Source: Ceriagrion tenellum
Lineage: Eukaryota; Arthropoda; Insecta; Odonata; Coenagrionidae
NCBI GenBank assembly: GCA_963169105.1
Contig: OY720642.1
Span: 15,432,965-15,496,964 of the forward strand
Direction: 5' to 3'
DNA: 64,000 bases
Shown: positions 21,501 to 34,458 of the stretch, one piece after another
Layout: each line of letters begins with the position of its first letter
How positions within the stretch are numbered: position 1 is the first letter of the stretch
Notes under the pieces: model-generated
What the model saw: the letters and a program-made list of their open reading frames with translations, nothing else
Databases searched by the model: none
What the model was told of the DNA's origin: nothing
Program-made: the position numbers and the translations under genes

Positions 21501-24079
21501 TTTTTATCACTCTAATATTTTACCATGAGAGGTTCACTTTTGATGCATTTTAGTTGATTATTGATTGCGATCTGTATACATGCTACTTCCTAAAATACTG
21601 CCAAATTTTGATATTTAAATCCTAATATTAATGCTTTAATTTATCTAATACTTTCGAATTACATACGTTATCTCTCTAAATACGTAATATTACATTTCCG
21701 AGTAGCATATCATCAGAGTTTATCGAATTACAAGTTTAAAAAATACCCAGACTAATTCTTGGTCTAGCAGAAAAAGATGAACCGAGATTTATTTCATAAG
21801 CCACAATTTCATTCTTCAAAGAAAGACAGCTAATTAACCTATTTTCTTAATGAAAGCAGCTAGTCCATTCAGAATCTGTAAACTCGAATGATTATCTGAT
21901 TAAAGTTGTCCGAAACAATTATTTTTCTGCGTGTCACGAGGGGAATAGGTAGAGCGGGCATCACGAAAGAACATGAAGAGAGGTTTTTAATCAGCGCAAT
22001 TAGCCATTAGAAACCAGCTGGCATATAGATATTTATTAAGTATTCGCGCTTAGGTCCTCAAGAAATCTAGGTCACTGCATTTAATTTATATAACAATTTT
22101 CGTGAAGTAAGGCATAAACCTTCAGGCCTCTTAACATAATTTGCGACTTTGGAAAGCAGAAATATTGCGAGTACTTGAAAAACACCCATAACCCAATGTC
22201 GACTGAGAATCTCTAAGAGAACGTTTGATCAAGATTATCACACGACAGTGGGAGTACAAGTGCATATATGTGAGTACTAGGCTATGGACTTGTTAGGAGG
22301 TAAAGAAAATAAGAAAAACCTTTGGGAGCACATTGCTTGAGATTTGCACGATTGGATGATTTCAAGTAATTGAGTAATAACATCCAATCGCTTTAGCGAG
22401 GACGAAGGCTACCCTTTGATATCATTCAATCCCAAGAATTCCTTTCATTCATATTTACAGTTCCTTACGTGGACCAGGCTTGCGTATTCAATTCCGATGT
22501 TATTAACGCTCTTTTAGAGCTGTATAGGCTAGGTGCACGGAACGATTAGTATGGACAAAAAAATAGGGAGTTTGTATTAACCACATAAAATTTGGAATAT
22601 CATTTTGAATTCCGAATCCAGGCGCTGGTGTTTGATGAGCTGGATTAGGACACAAGAATGCACACAGGGAAAGTCAGCTGTCCTCGTAAAAAAGAGTCCA
22701 AGCAGCAATGCAGAGAGAGAGAGAGAGATTTGCTTTTCGCGTTCAGTAAAGACTGAACGTAAGTTGACACCGCTTCGGTTCCTGCAAGGCCATCTATTTC
22801 CAATAAACGCCCGAGGAGTCAGTCGTGTCTCTAATATAAGGCTGGTTGTACACGAAAAAGATGCCGTGGTGGCATCGCAGTGCAGTTGCTGGTTTCCAAA
22901 TGCTCATGGCAGTAATTTGCAGTTGTCTCTTCAACGACTCCTTCCCCGGAGTAAGCCTTGAGAGGAGAAGAATCTTTGGGATGCCACGAATACGAGATAT
23001 AATGGAAGGAGACATCTCTTGATGGAGTACATCGAGTACAAAATTCTTGTGAAAAAAAACGTATTCCTATCTATTACTTTATTTTGATACTCTTAACTTG
23101 AGGTGGCGCCCATATAGCTGGATATCTTCTTTATTTCTTCAATAAATTGCATTTAATCGATCTCGCCCATGTTGGAAACGCGGGAACTCGCAAAAACTTG
23201 GCCTTCGGAATACGGACGTTAAGTACATTGTTCCATTTGAAAGAAGGGAAACCAATACACTCGAACGATTCTATACCGGAGCTACTTCTCAAAGACTTAA
23301 CTGTCTCTTTCTCACCTTCTCTACAGCTTCTCCCAACACCAAGATCACTTCCTCCCACTGCCACCCCTCTCGTCATTTGAATCTCTTGATTCATTCCTCT
23401 AATTTTTCGCTCTCATGAACAATCCACTCTTTTGGGGTGCTAGTGTTATACACTATAACGCCTGGACCCAGCACCCTCTAAAACGCCCGTGGAGCGTCAT
23501 TTCAACTCCACCTGATGGAAAGTTACTTTTCCGAATGAAAAATCAATCTGATCCGACTTGAAAGATTTTATGCACATCTTTGCTTGTTTCTTATGATTTC
23601 GTACACCTTTTTCAGCCATTGAAGAAACTTCCTAAGGTATCGTACTCTTTAACCAAGCGTTAATTAAATCTCTATAGCATGCTAAATCGAGTGTTTCCTT
23701 GATTGCCAGCCGTTTCCTTGGTGTCAACGCTGAATTAAACCAATGGCTGCCAATCAGTCGATTGAACTCTAGGAGATTAGAGGAGCACAAGCCTGGGGTT
23801 GTCTGGAGGACAGTCTCCCTCTCAACAATCAGATTTCCATCCGTCCTACATTCATTGCCCCTCTAGCAGCGTTTCACCTCAAGACAGCGAGCCACGACGG
23901 ATTCAATTTAGGCGGACGGAGGATGAAATGAGAATGAGTGAGGCAATGTGGCGCCCTCAGAATGATGGGTATATAAAGAAAATACTTCTCCACAATATGA
24001 CTGACAATTTTTAAATGAAAAATATATCAAAGTGTTAACAACTAGTTATGCTTTCGAACTGAAGTGCTCTGAAGTGATT
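21501..24079. other. Unassigned stretch
   Basis: The plus-strand frame at 22605-22961 (118 codons) and several shorter ones show no domain, signal peptide or repeat. A GAGAGAGAGAGAGAG microsatellite lies at about 22711-22726. No terminal repeats were found. Confidence 0.4.
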
Positions 24080-24420
24080 TTCCTTACTCAGTGAGAGAGG
24101 GAAAAGCATGGCATGAATTTGCGAAGGACATAATAAAGTCAAACTTGGTGGGAAAAAATGATCACCATTTCAAGATAAAGTACCGATTACAAAGGACAAA
24201 TGTAAAACAGTTCTTCTACTTGAACAGGACCATACGGGACTGGAACGAGTTACCGGCAAAAACATTTGAGCCCTTCCCAAAAAAATTATGTATTTTTAAA
24301 AATAGGTTAAAGAAGCAAAAGGTTTCAAGGTTTATTCTTTTACTCGGCTGTTTTTAATGTTACACCAGGCCAATGGCCTTCTTGTAACTGTTTAATTGTA
24401 ATAATACTAAAAAAATAACG
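24080..24420 (+). pseudogene. CR1/Jockey-like LINE, C-terminal end and 3' UTR
   Basis: The 88-codon plus-strand frame at 24091-24357 is the C-terminal end of a LINE reverse transcriptase. It contains NDHHFKIKYRLQRTN, YLNRTIRDWNELPAKTFEPF and FKNRLKK, matching the R-T-I-x-x-W-N-x-L-P motif that closes CR1 and Jockey proteins. The stop is followed by GGCCAATGGCC and a short AT-rich tail, as expected for a LINE 3' end. The upstream catalytic parts are missing, so this is a 5'-truncated dead copy. Confidence 0.8.
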
Positions 24421-24974
24421 CTTCATTTAATACATTTTTACGCCTGGTATACCAATTTCATCAAAATGTTTACGACAATTTTTTTAACCAACTTTGGCGT
24501 TTTATTGTTAATAAATTAAACTGTTAATTAAACTAAACATGTTCCTGCAAGTGTTTCAAATATGTATACTTTGCAGATTTTGAGCGGTCGGTTTTTTTTA
24601 CTGTTTCGTCAATAGGTACTTGCAGCTAAACAATTAGTAGAGACGCATGAGCAGAGGCCACATGCTTCATTATTTCCGCTGGGAAATGATGATGGGCATT
24701 TCCTCTAAAATAGATGACACGGCTATGGAAATATAAAATAGTAGGAAGTGTTTTGTTAAGAAACGTCTAAACAATAAATATTCTTTAAAAATGAACTATA
24801 AAAATGCCAATCGATAACTATTTGTATGGTAAACTCTGTATTTAATTACAATTCTATCTCATTAATCGTTCAACCCTAAGATTGGTTGATTGCAACCCTC
24901 CATCCTTCCCTATCTTATACTAGTTCCCTTACTTCCTGGTTGCTCTTCCAAAGTACTTTCCTCTTTTTCTTCAA
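24421..24974. other. Unassigned stretch with a short shared repeat
   Basis: The segment 24880-24960 (GGTTGATTGCAACCCTCCA and following) resembles 40913-40990 (AGTTGATTGCCGCCCTCCAC and following), indicating an unnamed dispersed repeat. Nothing else was recognised. Confidence 0.4.
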
Positions 24975-25215
24975 AACTTCTCACGAGATTTTGGTGATAG
25001 AAAATCCTCATTTTTTTAAAGCATCCCTGGTGTGCATGCGTGCTCCATATCCCATGGAAAATGACTTCTTAATTGAGGAATTTAGCTCCAAAAGTTGTTT
25101 GGTATGAGTTTGATATTTTTGTATCTTTGGAAAGGTGAGACGTTTTCCTTTGAAACGAGGCCGAATTCAATGAATTCTACGAGAAATAATATCTCGCTTA
25201 CACTACCTTTAGTGG
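24975..25215 (-). mobile_element. GGTAGT-family MITE, fragment (copy 4)
   Basis: In reverse orientation the text follows one end of the reference MITE: AATCCTCATTTTTTTAAAGC, a CATCCCTGGTGTGCATGCGT region, CATATCCCATGGAAAATG, GAGGCCGAATTCAATGAATT and a final CTCGCTTACACTACCTTTAG. The last piece is the decayed terminal repeat. Confidence 0.6.
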
Positions 25216-26269
25216 AGGAAATCTTTTGAAAGTATTTTGCGGTTTCCAATATTCTTTACACAGAGCCACATCTAAGAGTAAGTGTTATTCTCTCGATCAA
25301 TAGCAGGGGAGGGATTCAGACGGAATCAAGCATAATGTTATCACATTTCAGCTCCAATTACCTAACAGCTATTACTTGAAGGGATGCGCTAAATACGACT
25401 AACGTCTTTCAGTTATTGAAAGATAAAACATACGCTGGAGGAAGAAAACTGATTCAAAAAAGGAAAAAAATCAGAAAACATTTCCACTACCAAATTCCAT
25501 TCGCATAGAACTATCTCAAAACCCCACTGTGACTCTCCTTGCCCGGTGCTGTGGGACTGTGCAACGGACTAAAGAAAACACGCGGCCCACGATATTTAGT
25601 TTCGGGTAGGCGACTCAAGATATTTTCGCATTCGGACGGTTGGACTCCTTTGCACGTCTCGCGGGAGTTTAAAGAATGAAAGCTGAGACTGTGAGAGAGA
25701 TGTGAAAGGTAAAGAAACAAAAACGAAGCGGAAGTGATCGATAACGGGAGAGGTGGACGATAAGGATCCTTCGGATTCTTTTAAAGCTCCAGCTCTTCGA
25801 ACAAAAAGGCTTTCCCATTTCGAAATGGAATGAGTGTTCCGAATCCGCCTGAAACAGCGTATTCTATTCCTAGCCGTCCGCCGAGTGTGTGTTTCCAATC
25901 GTGTTCGGACTATTTCCTTCCTTTGCTCAGTTTACACACCTTTCCATCGTGCTCGAGGCCGGGTCCAGAACCACTTCGACACTCTCAGAAAACATTCCAG
26001 ATGTAAGGAGGAAGCCCGAAGATAGCATCGCATCGGGTGAGGGGCGCTGGAGGTGCTTTGGACGCCGAGGGAGCCGGCCGTCCGCCTCCGTCCGTCGCTA
26101 TGGTGATGGAGTGAGTGGGGGCATTCGTGCATAGAGGTGGGCGGGGATAGCCAATCCGAATAGACAAGGAATTTAGGTTAAAAATTACTATACATAATAT
26201 TTTAATGGATTAATGTAAGGTGCTAGTTGTATATTTAATGTATATTTTCTCTTTTTTAATATTAATAAT
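25216..26269. other. Unassigned stretch with a CpG-rich part
   Basis: The segment 25985-26160 is clearly richer in G+C and CpG than its surroundings. Overlapping short frames are open on both strands from 25600 to 26167. No domain is recognised. It could be a promoter-proximal island or part of an unknown repeat. Confidence 0.35.
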
Positions 26270-26274
26270 AATGC

Positions 26275-26345
26275 GTCTTTATTGGGGCGAGATTGAGACA
26301 AAAGCAGTTGCTTCTTACATCTAACCCTTCGTCAGATAAATACAT
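26275..26345 (-). ncRNA. Weak hammerhead-like Penelope terminus
   Basis: On the minus strand the order is CTGACGA, a loop of about 15 bases, GAAGCAAC, then TTTTGTC, followed by AATAAAGACGCATTATTA. The layout recalls the better examples at 10.6 and 48.0 kb, but the GAAAC box is disturbed and stem II is poor. Confidence 0.2.
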
Positions 26346-26519
26346 GAAATAAGTGTGAAGAAAGATATATGCATTCGCGGGAAAAACGTAAGGAAGTAAG
26401 GACGAGAACATCATTGGCGAAAAAACCCACTGCCGGAAAACACCTACACATGAAGGGGAGTGTGAAAAATATGCGAAAACCTACAGACCACGCTACAGAC
26501 AGATTAAGCTAATGTAATA

Positions 26520-26945
26520 CAAACAAAAAAATACGTGAAATACACATGAATGATAATAATAATAATAATAAAAGGGTATTTAGGCATAACTGCAACGTTC
26601 AAAGTAACTAAATAAGTAATAAGAGAATAAAAATAAATAAATTATAAGAAAGAAAAAATAAATTGAAAAATTTTGTGATTGAACAAATAAAGTAAAGATG
26701 AATAAATAAATAAAACAAAGATAACTCAAGAAAATAAAATAAACATGAATAAATAATAATAAATAAATCATAAACAGTAAATAGAAAATTAATAAGTGAA
26801 TCTCCATAAACGAAATAAAATTAGAAACACATTAACATTTAACATTTAACAAAAAAAAGTTCAATAAAAATTAAAAGTGTATTAAAAAAATAAATTAATA
26901 AAATAAATTGAGTTTATCAAAATAAATATTCTTAATAGGAAATAT
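26520..26945. repeat. A-rich degenerate AATA/AAATA repeat
   Basis: The plus strand is an imperfect series of AATAA, AAATA and ATAATAATA words over about 400 bp, beginning with a clean AAT repeat near 26552-26573. The 75-codon minus-strand frame inside it is an artefact of composition. Confidence 0.85.
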
Positions 26946-27664
26946 AGCATGCAAACAAACACGTCAATTATATGTTACTAAAAACAATAATAGATACGTT
27001 CCGTATAACTCATTAATATTTTCAATAAAATACTTCGCAAAACTCATGTATTTTGCCCCTATCAATTTTAACATCTACAAGAGCGTTTAATGAAAGTCAA
27101 AACGTTGATCGGGTAAAAAATGGGGCGGAATTGTCCTAAGCCTTTAATTAATTGTGCATTGCGGGTGACTCCGTAAGGTTTAATCCGAGGCTAGTTCCGG
27201 TTGACTCAAAATAAGTCTCATTTCATTAATATTGTAAATTTCCACAAGGTAACGCCATATTCCATGATTATATGATATTTATTGCACTAGTTTTTGTATC
27301 CCACAAGTAAAATTGCTCAGTAGGCCGAATAAATGATGAGAATCAAGGGCACCGAAAAAACTTTAGAATAATTTTACATGGAAGCCATGCATGCAATGTG
27401 GATATTATGCAATGAAATGCTTTTTAGTTTATAACAAAATGATATCGGTAAGTACTGGAAACTGGTACTAACAAATATTCGAGAGATCAGAAAAAGGCGA
27501 TAAGACGCTGGCCAATCAGGTTCCGCTAAATGTACCCACCAGTCATATAATCTGGATAAATTAAGTACGAGGCATTCAGTCATAAAGACGAAGAGACTTC
27601 GCGCCATCGATACGTTGAAAACAATGGACTCTTTAACCTGATGGAGGTCTCGAATAGAACTTCA
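26946..27664. other. Unassigned stretch
   Basis: No gene or element was recognised. The 77-codon minus-strand frame at 27374-27607 has no domain. Confidence 0.45.
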
Positions 27665-28108
27665 AAAGGTAGTCTGGGGGGCGAGATGTTTCCCTACTCA
27701 TGATCGAGACTATATTCAAATGTAATGTCTTTTAAGATTTTTTATGATAATTTTAATTTACAAGATTTTTTCGAAGGTTTGTTTAAAGAAATTCGAACAA
27801 TTAATGCGGTGACCATGATCTATGGAAAGAGAAGTCAAGAAAACATGCAAACTACGCACTATTAATCTATGACAAGATCTAGGTGCTGAAAATTCCTCAT
27901 TTTTTTAAATAAAGGCTTTCTGGAGAGCATCCCCGAGCCATTTCCCACGTGAAACGGCTGGTATTCGTTGGCAAATATTTCGAAAAGTTGTGTGGTAAGG
28001 GGGGAGTGACATTTTGGTATCTTTGGATAAGTAAGATATATTCCACTAAAATGCGACCAAATTCATCTAATTCCAGGTGAAATGGTACGAAGCTCAAGGT
28101 ACCTAAAT
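27665..28108 (-). mobile_element. GGTAGT-family MITE, internally deleted (copy 5)
   Basis: The left edge AAGGTAGTCTGGGGGGCGAG matches the family terminus, followed by CCTACTCATGATCGAGACTA as in other copies. The right part follows the family through CTCATTTTTTTAAA, GGCAAATATTTCGAAAAG and GCGACCAAATTCATCTAATT, and ends at CTCAAGGTACCTAAA. It is about 110 bp shorter than the reference because much of the middle is missing or scrambled. Confidence 0.7.
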
Positions 28109-30327
28109 GTAAGTGGATATTTGCTTTGCGTCGAGGATTTGAGTTCAGAGAGGTTTTGCTGGGGATGAGGATGTTTCCCTTCTTCGCGGCGGAGTCACAA
28201 GACAGAGCCATGAAAATCCTTTCGACCTGTATATCGTAGGGGGCGAGAGAGGAAGAGAACTGGATATTCCCGACGGGCAGTAAGGAGTGTGGCAAAAAAA
28301 GAACTTCCTCGCGCGAGAAGAGGTTTACCTAAGACGCATCGGGATAGAATATGGTAGTGCGGGATGAGACGAAACGGGGGAGGACCAGGAGACGTGTCCA
28401 ATCCTTTCAAGGAACCTGATAAGGTTCTTCCTCTTCATGAGAGTGCATCAGCAGGATAGGAATTACATTTCCGTCAGCATCCGGTGCGAACTATCCATTG
28501 AGGTAGATGGAGGGGGCGCTAACTATGTAGGCCGATTCTTGAAGCTATAACGTGGGCGAGGACTATCCAACATCTATTTTACCCTAAAATTAGCTCGTTG
28601 TCGTTAGGCTGACAAAATAATTTTGTATTTTTAAGATGTATTCAATCGACACTCACTTGAAACTGGTACATGTTTTATTTCTTGAAAACAAATTCTTAAA
28701 TTGATACTATTATATTTGATTAAATAAATAAAAATCTGTTTTTCCAGCAAAAAATATAATAAAACGGACAAAAATCAAAACTCCAAGTAACTAATGTATG
28801 TTTCAAGATTTCTTGCATTAAATTTTCTATAGATGTACGTCGTATTATTGCTTTCTACACCCGCAAATTTGTCCATTATTCCGTGCTATTCAAAGGTAAT
28901 AAAGTAAAGTATAGAGGAAAGCAAAAGGGAGAATATTTCATTTCGGTCATATTACAGTTTATGCCCTCTGCAATTACCTCAAGTGTACCATTAACTTCTG
29001 AAAGAGAGAAGTAATTGCTTATCAGGTATCCATATGTGTCATCTCAGATGAGTTATTTTTAGATTGGAAGGAATATAGAAAGGTTGATTAATATTTTAAG
29101 GTCAAATTTTTCCCGATTCATAGCACAAGCTAAACCGAATCCGTACAATATGCCGTAACAATCGTGCTCGTCTGAAACTGCAGTACACCAACAATTCCTT
29201 CGGAGTCGTCTCATTCAAACTACAGTATTACCTTTATGTCTCCACCACGATAATGTCTAACAAGCTTGTGCTGCCACCTTCGGTGGTAGCTAAGCCCGCG
29301 ATTGCATTTTACTCTCAAATTTAGGTTCGCTTTCCATTATCTTTTCATTACTTCTTCACTTTTGAATAACATGATTGCGAGTTGCCTAATTGAAACGGTT
29401 GCCCAATTTACGTCTTTCGTAATTCAGCAAGCATTTTTGAGCTACACAATTAACATTTTTTTCCTAATATATTTTATGCCACATTTTTTTAAAACACCAG
29501 AACGCAAATTCAGCCGTTCGGCCTTCCACTTTCCCAAATTTCTTACCCCGCGTAACAATAACGGTTTGTTTAATGGTGTTTATATAACAACTTACACAAT
29601 ACAACAACGGGTTTATTTTCAGTTAAAACAACAATAGGTAAGAAAGGGTGTAAAAATAACTGTTTACACGCGGTTTGAACAACAAGTGCCCTTCAATCAC
29701 ACAATAGTATGGGCGCAATCACACTAACCACTCCGCCACCCACGCTCTGGCCATCTCACTCTTGCTCGACTTCTAATTCTCCATGCATAAATCAGGTGTC
29801 GTTAGATCTCGGTCACCTGCAACTTTGTATGAGAAATTTAAAAAATCATCCACCCTACTGCTCAAAACTAATACTCTATCAAAAAAATTACCATAAACAT
29901 TGACTCATTCACTACATCTCAAGTCTGCGCACAGCCAACGCCCAAACACAATTATTTGGATTGACACATGGCAACGGGGTTATGTGCTTTGCTCCGCTTT
30001 TTTGAGAAAGACAAGATGTTTCCGCAGGGGCCTCAATGAATTAGAAGGCCATTATGATGGAAGCTCAATTTTGATATATAGCCCTCACATTTGACGAAGT
30101 AAATTTCAAGATGGCGATCGCACCGGCAAATATTTCAATTGTAAATAATGTTATTAGCCTTTGATATATGGTCGGAACCGTTTTTATTAGGTTGATGAAG
30201 GTCAGTTCCTTGAAACTCCTATCCTTACGCAACTCATCCCACTTGAAATGTCCGGCCTGATTTTGCTTTCTGTGTGATTTTGTATCCAGTAGCATTATTT
30301 ATTGATCACAGTAGTAATAGTAACAAG
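28109..30327. other. Unassigned stretch
   Basis: Open frames at 27897-28295 and 28195-28410 (minus) and 29302-29637 (plus, 111 codons) show no domain. No terminal repeats or RNA genes were found. Confidence 0.4.
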
Positions 30328-30339
30328 AAGTTATATCTT

Positions 30340-30644
30340 GGGATCGGGTTGGTGTGGTGACTAGAGTACTCGCCTACCACACGGGCGGCCAGGGTTCAAA
30401 TCCCTGCAGAGGAGGATGTTTTTCAGAGGAACCCGATCCCTACTTGAGTGTGTTGTGGAGGGCACTTCAAGTACAGTACTCCGTCTGTCGGATGAGACGT
30501 TAAGCCGTGGTCCCCTTGGCGCCTTTCGTTAAGAGCAGGCTAATGCCGACGCCGGGTTTCTATCCACCCTTCCTCCCTTACCTCTACCCTATGGCGCAAA
30601 TGACCTTAGCCGTCAGTCGCCTCCCCAAATATCCAATCCAATCC
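30340..30644 (+). mobile_element. tRNA-derived SINE, copy 1
   Basis: This 305-bp element is flanked by a perfect 12-bp duplication AAGTTATATCTT (30328-30339 and 30645-30656). The head is tRNA-like, with an A-box region GGTGTGGTGACTAGAGTACT and a B box GGTTCAAATCC at 30393-30403, so it would be transcribed internally by RNA polymerase III. The body contains GTCTGTCGGATGAGACGTTA and GCTAATGCCGACGCCGGG. The tail is a short ATCCA repeat rather than poly(A). It shares about 88% identity by eye with the copy at 53.9 kb. SINEs encode no protein and move with LINE enzymes. Confidence 0.95.
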
Positions 30645-30656
30645 AAGTTATATCTT

Positions 30657-32224
30657 TCGACAGTATTGCGTATTATCAAGTTCGTCTCTGTAGCACTGTC
30701 CTAGTTTCTGGTTTGACTGCGTATTGTTCTCTTACATGCTTTTTGGTCCGCGTATGGTGGCCGGGAGAACTCGTGAGGCTGTGTGGTTTGAAGCGGGATG
30801 AGTGCTACCTGCCGGGTGTGGAATCCATGCCACACACCCTAACGGTGGCTTGCTCGGTATTTCGCAGATATGTAATTGTCTCAACACCCTACGCCATATA
30901 ACAGGATGGCTTGCTAAGTAGTTTCTTAATGCATATTAGGTAATATAAAACAAAATTAAACCATAGATATCTTTAATTAGCACCAGAGCAATAATTATCC
31001 CCCTAAATTCATGTTTAGCTTTGTCTTTAAGTTGTGGATTTTCTCATCTTTAGTGAATGTTCCCTTAGTCCCATTACAAGCCGGCTTCTTGATTTACCAG
31101 GTGTCTAAGCGATTCAAGTGAAGGTTAGACTATGACTGGGGTGCATTGAGATGAGCGCACAAGCCTCATGCATTGAAAACCATTTCTATGACAAGTATTA
31201 TGGACTATAATGCCGTCAGAAAGAGGGGATATGCATATAAAGAACGAAAAATCTTCCTAAGAAGTGATGTACGCCTATATTATCGATGGTTTGTACTCCT
31301 ATAAATGTGTTAAAACTCATGTACCCACCTTTCAAGAAGTTCTTGAGTAATGGCATTAATTAAACATTCACATAATTGTGCACCTATTGAAACTCGTCTG
31401 CATTCACTAACGTAAGTAGCAAGGTAATTGCTTTGAAGTATTACTCAGTGCGCACTTTATGGAAGAAAATTGTTGATACTTGGTATGAATGTGTTACAAT
31501 GCTGAAATGACTCAGACTAGTTCCAATGAACAAAAGCCTTTCAATATGCCTCTACTTGCTGGTGTCATATCCCTATAAATTACAAACTTACACCTACCTT
31601 ACTAACGGGCCCTCACAAAAATTTGGACAGCCAATTTCCTAAGAGAGTAATACTCTGGATTCTATCTCATTTGTATACACTTGTCAGTGTTAAAATAAAC
31701 TGGATATTTAGCGACAGAATAAAATTGAAAAAAAATCACGATAAATATAAAATGTATTGTTTAGATTCATTGTTTGTCCACGTTTCTAGCTGTCGCTATG
31801 AATGATGAGGAAAAATCTCTTTAATATTTTAGCATGTCCTAGAAGATTTATCGCAATCAAAACTGAATTTTTCATCCGTCTACCAGATAAACGTCTAATG
31901 CTTGGAACTCTCAAAATTATTCAATAGGCGCAAGACCTATCGATATTCAAACCAATGCAATCGAACGGGTTTGGATACCGATAATAAATCTCTCGAAGCT
32001 AACCGGCGGCTTCCAGAGGAGATATATCCCGCGGGATGACCTTCCGCAAAAAAAATCACGGCTAAAGAGGATCTTCCCTTTCTTTCTCATATTTTTATCC
32101 CTTCATCCGAGACTGGAATCCTTCCAATAATAAAAAGCGAGAGTGTACCTCTTTCTCCTCCTCAACCAGACCCCTTGGGACACTCTCAAGCCCACACGTC
32201 GTTTTCTATCGGTCATTTCCCAAC
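30657..32224. other. Unassigned stretch
   Basis: No domain, RNA gene or element boundary was recognised. All frames are short. Confidence 0.45.
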
Positions 32225-32735
32225 ACACATCTACACGTTTATTTATATATTAATTGGAAAAAATTCCAAAAACGGCACAAAGGCTTTTAACATTGGATGA
32301 TTAACAACCAAATAAATTATAAGCATTAACAAAATATAAAATAATAACAGACATAATAGCAGACAATAGAATAGATACAGAAGAACATAAGAAAGTGGAC
32401 GGGGACTTAGCAATGTGTTAACAGGGTAGATGAGACTAATTTGCAGACCTGGTTAGTGAGGAAAGATTTGAAAGCGGAGGGTGGCGAGAAGAGGTCCAGG
32501 GAGGGTGAATGCAAAGCCAGGGAGTTAAAAGTTTTTGGAATGCGGTAGAATAGGGAGGGCTGGGATATTGAAAGACAAAATTTGGGGATGTTGATAAGAC
32601 AGCTATTGCGTGTGGTACGGGGAGGAAGATGAAGTTGAAAGAGAGGAAGAAGGATATTGGTGCGGAGAGAGTCCCTCCAGACGCCATGAAGGAACTTCAT
32701 CTTAGAGAGCGCATGACGGAGAGTGAGGTCCAAGT
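32225..32735 (-). pseudogene. CR1-like LINE, C-terminal end and 3' UTR
   Basis: The minus-strand frame at 32407-32733 (108 codons) reads MKFLHGVWRDSLRTNILLPL, then LPPRTTRNSCLINIPKF, SLFYRIPKTFNSLALHSPSL and a DLFSPPSAF stretch. This is the C-terminal end of a CR1/L2-type reverse transcriptase, where a P-x-R-T-T-R motif precedes an LFYRxPxxxN motif. The frame ends in a stop, followed on the minus strand by an AT-rich 3' UTR to about 32225. The polymerase core and endonuclease are absent. Upstream (32736-32930) the plus strand may hold more of the copy in a broken form. Confidence 0.8.
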
Positions 32736-33346
32736 GGTGAAGTGATAAGTTCTTGTGTACAATTTCTGAAGGAAGGAATTCGATAACGTTACCCTGCGAG
32801 ACACCACATGGGCGTGTGGTAGGGAGTGTCAGCTCACCAGTTGTGAAAAGGTGTAAAGGGGAAGGTCAGCAGGAAGGAGAAGAGAGTTGAAATGGTAAAG
32901 TGTGTTTTGGGAGTATTTGATTGGAGCAAATTTGTTATTATGGTCACTATTGTGCGTGGAAAAATCGAATTATTAACCTATTTGTTTGGCAATGAATATC
33001 TAATTAAATTGCATCTTTCTGACCTACAGATGTATTGAGGTCTCAAAATTATATTCTCTACGTCGTCCTTATACATATCTGTTCTGGATTTCTCAAACAA
33101 ACTTAGCCTAGTGCTTAGCCTCCAAGTAGCTAGCGGATCCCAACATTATTCCTCATAAAGCTGATAAACACTTCACGTATATGCACATATGATGGAGCGT
33201 AACACACAGTAGTAGCTAGGGATGGGGCAGTGAAATATCTTTCAATATCAAATGGAAATACCGGATTTCAGGTATGGCGTTGTATTGCACAAATTGTATC
33301 ATTACCGATTTATGTGCCATTTTATTGTAATGTAAGGCAACGCGTC
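32736..33346. other. Unassigned stretch, possibly more LINE relic
   Basis: Directly upstream of the LINE relic on its strand, but no motif is readable. From 32930 onward nothing was recognised. Confidence 0.35.
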
Positions 33347-34045
33347 GAGAGCGCCTTTACACTTGGAAGTTGACTTCTATGGCAGTAAAGAGTGTACCAA
33401 TATCTATAATCTCATCGCCATTTACAGGGAATTTTTCTGATTACACGTTACTTACGGTTTTTTCCCAAATAAACGAATAATGGAGGTAAAGAATTAATGC
33501 ACTAGTTTCGAAAATCGTCTGATTTTAGCATATATTACGTTCGTTAGTTGCTGTTCGAGTCCCACCAGCGTTCGTGAATTTGATGAATTTCTTATAAATT
33601 GCATTTTTATAGCTTAATAAGCATTATAATTTATATTATTTTTGTTGCTGTTTTCAATTAAATAGCAATCATAAGGCTTACCTATCAGGTTTTTTTATAT
33701 TTTAAACTTGTGTTTCAGCATTTAAGACGTTTCAAAGTAGAAATAAATGTTAAAATATGCAGGAATACATCTTTCCTCTGGGCTCTTTCTACTGTTTTTT
33801 CGATGTTTACATTTTTTATCCGCACTTGTAGGCATGTTACCAAAGTAGCATCGGATTCCATGTGATGTTATCGCAAAATCGTTATGCTGCTAGCAGATAA
33901 TTGAAGTCTGTCTATTTTCCTTATGTATGCGCGAACCACGATCGATTAATGCCTCAACCGTCTCGTAATACCGTTGAAATCCATACTTACACACCGGAAT
34001 GACGCTAACAAGCAACTCGCAAGGCTACTGTCATGGAAGCCATGC
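33347..34045 (+). repeat. Dispersed repeat of about 650-700 bp, copy A
   Basis: The sequence starts around CTTTACACTTGGAAGTTGAC, continues through a TTCGAGTCCCACC phrase (33558), CCGCACTTGTAGGCATG and CTTATGTATGCGCG, and ends near AGCAACTCGCAAGGCTACTG. The same landmarks recur in the same order at 34459-35130. Family unknown, no coding capacity. Confidence 0.7.
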
Positions 34046-34458
34046 CCCTCCTATACTATTATGGTACGTACGATCGTCCGTTTGATGGTAGCCTGAAATC
34101 GTAGTGTGACCATGATAAACCGTAGTTACAAACACCGTCACATTACATTGGTAAAGTATAAGTGGTATCCGGAAATGACGATTGAAGATTGTAAAGGACT
34201 CAATTATTAAAATTAAGCGGATGATGCTACTTTGATGAATAAATAAAGGTGTCATTAAGTCGATGAGAAAAACATTTCGGAAGCTTCAACACGCTAGAAA
34301 GATGTGGGATATATTATTTTGTTCGCTTGTTCTTTAGTTAGTCGTCAAGATGCCTTGGTGAGGACAGCACTGAGTAACAAATGTAGTGCGAATGCGTGCA
34401 GGGTTGCTACGATGGTATGTACGATAGTAGTCTGATCAAGGCATCACCCCCATTAGTA

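Noticed and set aside
26580..26807. 75-codon hydrophobic minus-strand frame
   Set aside because: Lies entirely in an A-rich AATA-type repeat, and the Phe/Leu/Tyr/Ile bias is compositional.
33541..33580. B-box-like GTTCGAGTCCCACC
   Set aside because: No A box or tRNA fold upstream. The partner copy at 34.67 kb has it altered.
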